Of a DNA stretch of 64,000 bases, positions 1 to 10,400 are shown in pieces. This DNA is from Anastrepha obliqua (taxonomy: Eukaryota; Arthropoda; Insecta; Diptera; Tephritidae). The notes under the pieces are model-generated. The model did not search any database. It was not told where the DNA came from and saw only the letters and a list, made by a program, of their open reading frames with translations. Position numbers and translations under genes: made by a program. The number at the start of each line of letters is the position of its first letter. The first letter of the stretch is position 1. The stretch spans positions 3,100,001 through 3,164,000 of the forward strand of contig NC_072893.1 of assembly GCF_027943255.1 (NCBI RefSeq), written 5' to 3'.

Positions 1-289
1 CATCTGCACAATAAATGTGAGCCCCGATCCCGCTCAACTTGCTTAACAACGATGGCAGTTGAGCACGTCATGTTGCACCCAGAATGATCCAATACAAGAT
101 TTCGCCTTCTGAATTTGCTGCGACGTCTTGCCCGAGAATATATAGTACAAACAAAAGCAAGGGAAACTATTTGGTTGTGAAGAGGAAAAGTATGCAAAAG
201 CAAAAAAAAAAAATACCAAACACAAGATATTATACGCACACCTACACATTTTCTTGCCACGGCATTATCTGCAAGAAAGCGGAAAAACC

Positions 290-480
290 CACATTTGGAG
301 GTTTTTATAGTGTTTTATGATGAGCTTTTTTCATGGCACTCGGAGGCTTGCCATTGCCTGGCGATGGGCGACCGCTATTATAAAATACTTTCTTCATTTT
401 GGTGTTTCATGTACGCAGATTCGAACCTACGCACTCCCAAATGGGAGTCATGCACCAACCCAATGTTTGGTTTTGTATTA
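290..480 (-). mobile_element. SINE copy, same family, partial
   Basis: Reverse-oriented: ATGAGCTTTTTTCATGGCA, GGCTTGCCATTGCCTGGCGA, then B-box complement CAGATTCGAACCTACG. Only the head and part of the body remain, and the 3' tail is missing. Confidence 0.65.
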
Positions 481-623
481 TTATGGTGTATAACGCAGCC
501 GGTTATCAAATTCACAAAACGTTAGATCTAAAAAGACAACATTTTAAGAATTAAGGGAATATCATCCATCCACGAATTTTCATACAATACATGACCACAA
601 CTAACCACATCGGTCCCATGTAT

Positions 624-1645
624 TTAGTATTTTACAAATTTATTTGAAATATTTTTAATATTATAAATATTATAATGTTTGTCGATTAAATCTGGATCCC
701 AGCTAACCTTCGATTTCGGTGAATTAACGCCCAAATAATAGTCCTTATAAACTGCCGGAACTTCTGCGAAGAATTCGTGACGTACAATACCGTTGATCGC
801 TTTCTTTTTGAGTGAAATCGACGTGTTTTTTTGGTCTTGGTTCATTTGGGACCATCCATTCATTCGCCTTATGTCTGGGTTGTGCGTCGTACTCATATAT
901 CGACATCTCGTTTCCGATATTGATGCGTTTGATGAATGTTGGGTCAGATTCAGCCTTGAAAATGATGTCTTGGGTGATATCAACGAGGTCCCTTTTTTGC
1001 ATGCAATTCAAGGCCTTTGTGGCCGACTTTGCAGCAACACGGTGCAAATACAAATCATTAACAATATCCTGAACGTATCCATAAGCAATGTTCAAGTTCT
1101 CTGCTAGGTCTCTGATAGTTAATTTGCGGTTATTGATTAACTTTTCTTTCACTTCACTGATGTTTTCATCAGTTTTCGATGTCGACGACCTGTCATTACG
1201 TTCGTTATCCTCGTTGGACTCATGATCTCGTCTGAAGCGTTCATGTAAGCGTTCGTAAACGGCTTTTTTCTTTAGAGTATCATTACCGGCGGCCGCCGTA
1301 GCCGAATGGGTTGGTGCGTGATTACTATTCAGAATTCACAGAGAGGTCGTTGGTTCGAATCTCGGTGAAAGTAAAATTAATAAAAACATTTTTCTAATAG
1401 CGGTCGCCCCTCGGCAGGCAATGGCAAACCTCCGAGTGTATTTCTGCCTTGAAAAAGCTCCTATAACACCACAAATAGGAGGAGGAGATCGGTCAAACAC
1501 CTAACAGAAGTGTACGCGCCAATTATTTATTTTTTTTTTTATCATTACCGAAAAAGTTTCTCAACATTTCTAAGGTTTTCGCACCATTGAATCCATTTTT
1601 AACCCCAAATTTAATACAAACTCGTTGTTGTAAATTCAAATCCAT
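624..1645 (-). pseudogene. dead mariner-family transposase, interrupted by a SINE
   Basis: On the minus strand from ATG 1645: MDLNLQQRVCIKFGVKNGFN, GAKTLEMLRNFFGND. The SINE (1540-1289) interrupts here, and then the frame continues with VYERLHERFR ... STSKTDENISEVKEKLINNR, KLTIRDLAENLNIAYGYVQD, DPTFIKRINIGNEMSIYEYD. This is the SETMAR-type mariner layout: HTH, then T-G-D-E-T-W. The first catalytic Asp is Asn here (GNEMS). A frameshift then moves to HEFFAEVPAVYKDYYLGV. The catalytic remainder is missing. Confidence 0.8.
1289..1540 (+). mobile_element. tRNA-headed SINE, copy in dead mariner
   Basis: Flanked by a perfect 10-bp target duplication ATCATTACCG (1279-1288 and 1541-1550). The head has a pol III A-box-like TAGCCGAATGG and B-box GGTTCGAATCT. 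The body includes the shared block CCCCTCGGCAGGCAATGGCA, and the tail is TACGCGCCAATTATTTATTT. Removing it restores the transposase reading frame. Confidence 0.85.
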
Positions 1646-2424
1646 TTTTAAAAATGTAAGAAACCAAAACACGTGCAGAGGTAGATTTACTCAAGACGGC
1701 GTAACTTTTACAAATGTCAAGCAGTTGCGATACAATTTTGATAGGAAATAGGTAATGCCACAAATGTGGCAATCTAACAAAAACAAACTGAACTTAAATC
1801 AATTGACTTAGAGCATCTTATGAGATTGTTACGGGAATTTTTTATCAAGGTCGTAAGTTTCAAAAAGGATCTGAAACTTTGAGTTTGTTTCATAGATGAC
1901 TATGATTTGCTTGCTATATTAAATGTATGCATATGTTAAATGGTTAATAAAATTTTACTTAACTTAATTTATTACATCTATTAGTTTAAATGTAAAAATA
2001 ATTATTTTTAGCTTCAATATAATTTTGCACTCGCGGCACTCGTTGCTCGCCTAGTGGCTTTATTTAAATAAATAAATAAAAAAAAATATTGATTTCTTAT
2101 CTGAATATGAATATGAGCCATAAATATTATTTGTACAAATACTTAGGCTCCTGCGCCACCTGCAAGTCTATTTTTTATTTTTATATAAAGGATATGCATT
2201 TTGAGTAGGAGTTAAACCGGGCAATAATCGAGTTTAAATAAGCTTATAAATTATCCCTACCACACCTGTAACACCGGAATGAATACCGGGGAGAAAAATA
2301 AAAATATTAATTTTTTTATATTAGGTATAGTTTTGTATTAATATTACGGCCAGTTATAAAAAGAAAGAGCTTATTCAATTACTTTATATTTAGTTATTAT
2401 ATACATACACATATACAATAATAT

Positions 2425-2742
2425 ATAATTGGTGCTCATATCTTTATAAGATGTTTGGCCGAGCGCCTCCTCCAATTTGATGTGTGTGTATTGTTGTTGT
2501 TCCACAATTAGAGGAACTCAGAGTTTTATACAACCCCGAATGGCAGATGGTTTTTTTATGAGTAAAATATGTAGTTCTTTCGTGGTAAAATATTATATAT
2601 CAGTGGGTTTGTCATTGCCTGTCGGTGGGCGATCGCTATTGGAAAGAACCTTTCTATCAATTGGTATTTCCTATAGTGGATTTCAAATCCGGAACCTTGC
2701 TAATTGTAGCCTCATACAACCAACTATGGTTACGGCGCACAG
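2425..2742 (-). mobile_element. SINE copy, same family, diverged
   Basis: The minus-oriented copy spans from tail (AATTGGTGCTCATATC) to head (GGTTACGGCGCAC). The body contains GTCATTGCCTGTCGGTGGGC. Several substitutions in the A/B boxes suggest an old copy. Confidence 0.6.
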
Positions 2743-2794
2743 TGAGACGGAAACGGGCACACTGTCTCAAAAATGTGTATCTTTTTTATCTTAA

Positions 2795-5375
2795 GTGGTA
2801 ATAACTTGAAAATTTGTTACTATTATGGACTTTTTAATGAATTAAATTTAAATGAAATTAGAATTAAACTTTATTAAAAATAAGGTTTGAAAATTGAAAA
2901 GACGAAAATGATAAACAGAAAATAAAATTTTGAAATAATGCGCATTTATAAAGATTTATTAATCAAAGCAGAATATATTATTCATTGTAGTTTTGGTTTC
3001 CAAGCAAATCCTAGATCATTTTGGCAACATTAAGTAATTACTTTTTTAAAGTGACGTTTGGTGCTCTTAGGCTTGATATATATGGATCTGATGTGAACAA
3101 TAATTAAAGTAGAACATCCTCATTAGTTGCTAAACGATTACTCTGCGTGGAATTATATAATCGATATCGTCTATAATCTTTGTTTCGAGTTCTTGTGTAC
3201 CCTCAGACAATTGGCGTATATGCAAAATTATGAAATGTCTTATAACATTTTCACCATCAATAAGGATTTTATAGAGTGAGGATGGCATGTAATACTAATT
3301 ATGTTTATTTACAAATAATTGAGCAGGGTCCATTGCGCATTGGCCGGTAGCATTGTTGCGAATTCAGTTGACGTAGTTTGTAATATTATATAATATTTAT
3401 ATAGCCGCTTTATCAACTTTCGATGCCAGTAATATTGGCTAAATATTGATAGTTAAAAAAATCTTCGCGCAGTATTACCATCATTGCCGTTGCCAGTTCC
3501 TCGTCAGGGTTTGTCTATTTTGAAACTTACTTAGCACATTTTTTTCTTCTCTTCTTTGCTTATTTTATTTTCGGGAGTTTTGCTTACCATTTCTTGAACG
3601 CGAAATTCTATGAAATGTGCAAAATGGTTTCCATAAATTTAATCCAGGCCTGGAGTGTGGAAGGGCCGTAATGGAATACTTCTTCGTTTTTCGAAGTTAG
3701 GTCAAGCTTTGTTCAGACCATTCATCTCTATAGTATATCTATCTAGCTCGACATATAATACACACAGGATTTGATGATATATCAGTTATTTCTCGTAGCA
3801 TACATGTCTGATCACGGTACTACCGTTACGATTTTACTTTTTGTCATTACTTCAAGGCTTGTACTTTCGAAAAGTGTGTGAAACACGTATAGGAAACTTT
3901 TTTGAAATGCCTGTCAAGTAATTCTATCTTTCTGCCTTTCAGTGACTTATTTGACTAGTAACTATTGAATTACATCAAAGCAATTGGGGAAAACCTATTT
4001 TCACAAGAATCATTTTTGAGACGTCGTTATAGGGAGAATTACCACAGTGCGACGGCCGCATACTTACCTTTGATAACTTTTTGTTTTTGAATTTATTTGC
4101 ATTCAAATTGGAATTTATTTATGGTAGAAGTTGAAACATCTTTTTCATCGTGTAAGTGGTTCATGCGCTGCCATTATTAAAATACTAACAAACAATATAA
4201 GATTACTTTAAGATCTCTTAAGAGTTTGATTAATGAAATATCGTATCCATACGTCGACGAGAATACAAAAACACACTTTTTTCAATATCAAAACGTCTTT
4301 AGCCGACTGCTTGAGGATACTTTATTTACCAATCATACTTGTTTACAGCAAATACTACAACACATCTCATTTTATAATAAAAACAGTTTTTCTTTTTTTG
4401 ATCACAGTTGTATAGCTGGTTTGTATTGCACTTCGTTCCTTACAATGCACAAGTGTTGATGATTCACTAACTGGAGAGCTCCTCAGGTTCGGCCGAAAAA
4501 TACAATTTTAGGATTCTGTACAAGATCTAAATACAGTAGACGCTCGGTTACATAGACACTCACTTGTATATCCGAAAGAGTCAACAAAAACATACATACT
4601 GACAAATTTTGAACTGCCGGTTCTAAAGAGTGAACTCGACCTCTCTTTCATGTGTGCATTATCATCTGATTATTTGCAGTATTTGATTCAAGAGAATATT
4701 TTCCCCTTTGTAATTAATATAAAGGACTTTTTCGCATAAGACTCATGTATCAAATTTAAAGCAAAAAAGAAGAAGTTCTTATTTCCTTATAAGAAGATGA
4801 AAGTGTCACGAAATTATCAGCTTTTGCAGTTAAATTATTTAATTATATTTCTTAGTTGTGCTCCGAGGTTAATATTCAGTTAATGGTGGTTGTCAACAAG
4901 AACAAAAACTAAAAAATAAAAACTGCGAGGTACATAAAAAAAAAACAAAAAAAAACTTTACTCATTCAGTTTAAGTTAAAATATTTGTTTTTTCTTGATT
5001 GCAGCGCTAACCACTTAAGCGGTTTTCGCCGAGTTTAAGAGATAATTTTTTAGTATTATTATATTTAGTCTCTATTTGCGAAATAAGTTACAATATTTTT
5101 TAAAATTAAATTATCAATTTAAAAACTAGTAATTCATTGTTAAAATGTCACATATGTATGTGATAAAATATTTTTCTCCAACCTAAGATGCATAAGTGAA
5201 ACTGCATATAAATTCAGCCTCCAATATATCAACAATGCACTCGAGTGAACGAAGCCTGTTTGAAATAGGTCCCATACACGAGCGGCTACTGTATGTCTTA
5301 TAAACATACTTTCGTGCACTAATACTATGTAAACTTATTATATTAATATATTTAATTAGGTACTTGCCACGAGCT
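2795..5375. other. intergenic stretch, no gene found
   Basis: AT-rich DNA downstream of inaE with frequent stops in all frames. At 4533 there is CAGTAGACGCTCGGTTA, which resembles a pogo/Tc1 MITE terminus, but no partner end was found. Open frames around 4226-4459 show no protein-like composition. Confidence 0.5.
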
Positions 5376-7409
5376 TCAGACACTACTTTCTTCGCTATTA
5401 GTTATATGAAGTATTAGACTAGGGCATTTGCTAGAGGGACTCGAAACAGATAGTGAATCAAGTTGGTTTGAGTAATTTTGTATTTGTAAAATTGGTGAAG
5501 ATTTTGTTGCAGCGGCTGCTGTAGTAGTCGTTGTTGCTGTATTGGTGCACATCAGTGGTTGCGCTATCCGCATATTGCAATTACTCCCCGCTGGATAGAC
5601 GCAACCTTTACGTTTGTTCGATTTCTCCCCCAATTGGGCAATCAAAGAAAAGTCATCATTGCGAGTAAATATAAATTCTTCGGATGAAAGCCTCTTGCGT
5701 ATTCGACCACCAATAACATCTTGTTTTATTTGTGTCGAGGGTGCTAAATCGCATGAGGGACATTTAGGAGTTTCATGCATTTCGGAGGCATTACCAGATT
5801 GTGACCCGTTATGGTGCACTGGATGAGAATCAGTTTCGTATACAGGAAAATGTGATTCGAGAACACCTGGTCGTATGCTGAATGTGTCCTCGGTGACACT
5901 TTGGTACTCGGAGTTACTATTAAAGGCGGTTTTGTTATGGCTCATCATTCTTCCCGGCGTCGAGAATTGTTCGAGGGAGGAGTTGGCACTATAAAAAGTC
6001 GTGTCAGCTGATCCGCTGTTTCCATCTTTGTTTAAAACCGTCATTAAACATTGGCTGTGTTCCAAGCGCTGGCAGCACTCGACTTTAACTTCAGTTCCTA
6101 CATCCAAGTGGCATGGACAATTGGGGCACTGACTCGAACAATCTTCATTTAGAATTTCACTATCACTAAAAGTTAACTTCTTTATGGGATATTGACCTTG
6201 TCTTTGTTCCGTTGTATCACCATCTAATGGATCCGCGGATTTTGAACTCTGTTTCGGTTGAAGCGTATTGGTGCCTGTTGATTCACGTACTGTGGTGGGA
6301 TTACGTTTTGACTGAAGTCGACTAAGACTCTGCGCTGATTCGTAACTATCGTCGCTCGAGTCGAAGCTGGACTGCTGATTGTTATTATTGTTATTATTAT
6401 AAACGTTGTCAAATATGGGCGGAAATGTAACAAACACTCGGCCCATACGTTTATATTGATCTAAATTTCGGCTATCCTCTGCGCAGGTTGACAGGTTCTC
6501 ACTGAACTTTGGTGCCCGCCGCATAATTTTTGGGGTATGCAGTTGCGATTCGAATATGTCTTCGAGCATGACACGTCCGTTTGCACTCTCACCGCTCAAA
6601 TTTAAATTATGCAAATAACGTTCTATGCTGTTAGCTAAACTGATGGGAGCACTTGTGCGCGACGAGATACTAGAGATCTCAGACAATGTTTCTGGACTAG
6701 CTAACGGCGCCAAACCGAGCCAGTCATCATGCAATAAATCTACTGGTCGTGAGGCGTCCGAAGCCCTACGCAATGCTGTTATGGGCATATTACGCTTCCG
6801 CTTCTCAACGCGTGCCGAATATTGACGATGTAAAATACCTTTAGGTGCATTATAAAGAGATGGCGACTGTACTAGTATACTAGAATTGCAATCAATGTCG
6901 AAAGCAACAGCCTTTAAGCGTTGAATGGGTAATTGATCAGGATCATTTATGATCACCGTGGCAGTTTCGCTCGGTACAGAAGGACTTCGGCGCGTTACCG
7001 TTGTTATGCTCTCATCTACTGATATGTCGTATTGAGCTGAACTTAGCTGGCTTCGGCCCAAAATGCTGCCAGCAATAGATGACGTCTTACTCGAATTTTG
7101 TCCAGCAAAATATTGCGTGCCTATCGTTTGCATATCCAATGGACCTTGTAAATTGGCAAAAGAGGTTTCATGACAGATTTTGTGTTGTGTTGTAGGTGTT
7201 AAATTGATAGAGCTGCTTATGTTGGGAAAAGAACTATGCGACAGTCGTTTAAAGTTGGTTTCAAGTTTTAAAATGCTTATCGGGTCGATAGAGCCCAGAG
7301 GCGATACACGTTCGACATCGAAGTCATAATGATTACAATCGTTGGATATGGTGGAGAAGGCATTCGAGGTTTGACGTTGCGGTTTACGCGGTCCACTCGT
7401 GGTTACAAC
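5376..7409 (-). CDS. inaE: inaE long-isoform C-terminal exon (677-residue disordered tail)
   Basis: The acceptor TGTCATAG|GTTGTAACC at 7409 opens a single 678-codon exon ending at 5376. The tail is Ser/Thr/Asn-rich and looks disordered. It contains a polyasparagine run (about residues 252-258 counted from 7139), a Cys-rich patch (CSSQCPNCPCHLD ... ECCQRLEHSQC) and an Ala/Thr run near the end (TTTTTAAAATKS). I did not find a PPxxF Homer-binding motif, which mammalian DAGL-alpha tails carry. No enzymatic domain is visible, and a regulatory or targeting role is inferred. Confidence 0.85.
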   Translation of the reverse strand, partial: VVTTSGPRKPQRQTSNAFSTISNDCNHYDFDVERVSPLGSIDPISILKLETNFKRLSHSSFPNISSSINLTPTTQHKICHETSFANLQGPLDMQTIGTQYFAGQNSSKTSSIAGSILGRSQLSSAQYDISVDESITTVTRRSPSVPSETATVIINDPDQLPIQRLKAVAFDIDCNSSILVQSPSLYNAPKGILHRQYSARVEKRKRNMPITALRRASDASRPVDLLHDDWLGLAPLASPETLSEISSISSRTSAPISLANSIERYLHNLNLSGESANGRVMLEDIFESQLHTPKIMRRAPKFSENLSTCAEDSRNLDQYKRMGRVFVTFPPIFDNVYNNNNNNNQQSSFDSSDDSYESAQSLSRLQSKRNPTTVRESTGTNTLQPKQSSKSADPLDGDTTEQRQGQYPIKKLTFSDSEILNEDCSSQCPNCPCHLDVGTEVKVECCQRLEHSQCLMTVLNKDGNSGSADTTFYSANSSLEQFSTPGRMMSHNKTAFNSNSEYQSVTEDTFSIRPGVLESHFPVYETDSHPVHHNGSQSGNASEMHETPKCPSCDLAPSTQIKQDVIGGRIRKRLSSEEFIFTRNDDFSLIAQLGEKSNKRKGCVYPAGSNCNMRIAQPLMCTNTATTTTTAAAATKSSPILQIQNYSNQLDSLSVSSPSSKCPSLILHITNSEESSV

Positions 7410-10400
7410 CTATGACAGAAAACGAAGTATTGCTTGAAGAAGTTTTTTGTTTTTTGCCACAACAAAAAAGCCAACGAAAACGCCAAACAAAGCAAATAAA
7501 AGAAATATCGTAATGAAATCTTATGTAAAATATAAGCAATTAGTCGAAGGAGCGGGCGTGCACACAATCACTGTGAAGTCGCAGTAAATATGTACATGCG
7601 TATGTACAAAAGACTAAGTGTGAATGAAGAGGGAGGATATATTAGCTTATTTAGTTGATTTGTTGGGTGTTATATGGAAAATAATTTGGTATACCACAAT
7701 AGGCAAACATCGCACTTTCCTTATACTAATTGGTAGTTGAGGAGGGTTTAAAGGCGTTAGAAAAGTTAATGGAGAGGAAAACGTATACTATTGAGTACAT
7801 AGATTGAAGCGTAAGAGCGAAAAGCTTGTTTTCTTATTCCGATAAGTAGATGCGAAAATGAATTGAAACAAGTGATTGGTATATTCGAGGGATAGTATCA
7901 TAGAGATAAAATTTTACATACATACATAGGTAAAAGAAAACAATATGTTTTTTGTTTTGTTTTTTTAAGATAAATAACCAGATTATATTTTTTGTTATAA
8001 TACCTTGTATCGCAATTAAGAGATGCAGAGATGTGAGAGGATATTGCCGAATCGACATTACAAGTACGATCTGGTTTGCATGCCTTTACGGATCGATTTT
8101 TATTACGCACGACCTGCCGAGTAATTGTGTGCAGTTAATGTTGATCTGCTAAAGGATTGCTTATATATATATATATGTATGTATATAATTACACTCAAGT
8201 ACACGTGCATACATAAATCAAATAAGTTCCAAATATGAAGATATTTATAATCGCAATCTAGCAAACTGCGTTTGGAGTTGTGTATAAATACATGTATGTA
8301 TGTATGTATGTATGAGAGGTGGTTTACAGCTGCAGTTGAAACGGCCATAAATGTGTATATGTAACTGTGCATATGTATTAATAAGCAGAACGGCTTTAAG
8401 GATTAATTCGGATGCATGCCTTCAGTTCAATATTTTTTTGAGTAGGGGGGAAGAAATCGACAAATATCAAATGTGTATAACGGCTTTATTAATATATGTT
8501 CTTTCTAAACAATGAAACGTTTTACAAAATATAATAAATAGGCAAATAATACATAAAAAATAAGTCAAAACAATTGAATTGAATGAAAAACGAATACTTT
8601 AGTTTCTACTTTTGATTAAAGCTTCAAAACGTAAAAATATATTAATTGTGGGCAAATCGCACCCTTCTGTGATGTTCGTATCTTATTATAATTGAATAAC
8701 AATAAGCTCTGGCTCAAATGGCTTAAATGTAGGTATATGTGAAAAAAAGAGAGCAAAGTAAACAATAATACTAGGGCGAAAAAAGGCAAGCTTTGATTTG
8801 ACTTTAAGGAATAATTAAAAATTTCATATACATTTTACAAAAATTAATATAATACTAAAATCAGAATTCACTTTTAACATCTAGGACTCAGTACTACACA
8901 GCGAAGTGTTGCTACCGTCAGTAGCGCCGGCAATTACCTTTTTTAGCGCCGCCAATACTTTGTCGGGCATGTGGTCCTGCAGCATTACCGGCGATATGAG
9001 AACTTCATCGAAATCGTACGTATCAGCCCAGATGGCCTGATAGACCGGCTCATGACTCTTTAGAACACTTCTGGAATCATAAAAAATACACTCACATGTT
9101 TAATTGCAATATACATGTACACACACATATGTATATCTATTTCTATATATGTGCATAAATAGTTGTAGATTTTAGGAAGTTTCTTTACTATTTACGCTTA
9201 CATGCATGCTTAGACTTCTAGATTTAGAGACTAACAAGTGTGGCTAAAAAAATTATTTAAGGAATTCGGAAATACATTTTCATTGTAAGGGGATCATACT
9301 CCTCTTCTTCTGCCATAATGCACATATACTTATACACAATATTCGTATGTATTTCATGCTTGGAGATCATGCAACTCTACAAATCATCGTTTTCGATAAT
9401 GGACGAAAAATAGGCATTAAAAGTGGGTAATATCGTCAAAAACTATTATAATTTCAAATACTTATGCATACATACATATATATGAATGTATACTATGTAT
9501 ATGCAACTTTATTTTTATATACGAACAGGGCTCTTCAAATCAGTATAATACAGAGATCATGCCATAAGTTATAGCCATGCACTTGTACAATAAATGGGTG
9601 CAGATGGAAGCACTACAGGCTAGTTTTCGATGGTGAATTTTGCCTACCTCCAACCGCTGTCGTACTTTTGCCTGAAATGTTAATAAACTATTATATTGAA
9701 ACCCGTTTCATATGCAAATTAATTATTTACTTAAAAAACGAAAAATGTATCAAAATACATATATTATATTTTGTTAAAGTCGTTGTTGTTGTTGTAGTAG
9801 TAATACAAAGTCGTCGGCTACCATTGTTTTCGAATTTCACAAAATTTTACGAATTCGTAATTTTTTCGAATATGACGAAATTTAGCATTACTAAGATCCG
9901 AAGAGTAGCCTTTTCATAGCCTGCTCAGGGGCGAACATTAGAAAGGATATTTTCTATTATTTGATCATTAATATTTCACAATGGGTTTATGGATTCCGGA
10001 AATAACCGAATAATACACACATACAATTTACTCCCTCACGACGACCAGAACTCTCTAATACTAGGTTGTTCAATAAGTTTTGTGGTTCGATAACAGAGGG
10101 TTATATTGGTAAACTCTTCATACCAACGTTTGTGAAGTTTCATTTTAATCCGACAATCCATTCTTTGATTACAAGACATTTAGTACCGACGTGTCACAGT
10201 ATTTTCTGCAATAGAAAAAAATCAAACTGCGTTCAAAAACAGCAACAACACCAGAAATCGTAGAAAAATACAGGATATCGTATTGGAAAACCGTCGAGTG
10301 ATTGGAAAAGTTTTAGTAGAACCCTGGAAATCTCATTGGGCAGTCTAAACAATATTTTGACTGAAGTATTGGATTTCAGAAGGCTGAGTGCGCAATGGGT

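Noticed and set aside
421..445. GATTCGAACCTACG as a real tRNA gene
   Set aside because: It is the B-box of a SINE; no cloverleaf can be drawn and the same head recurs in six copies.
5183..5383. Minus-strand frame overlapping the inaE stop
   Set aside because: Different frame from inaE, no recognised content, lies in its 3' UTR region.
6625..6825. Plus-strand frame inside the inaE C-terminal exon
   Set aside because: Shadow of the minus-strand coding exon; no domain and no splice context.
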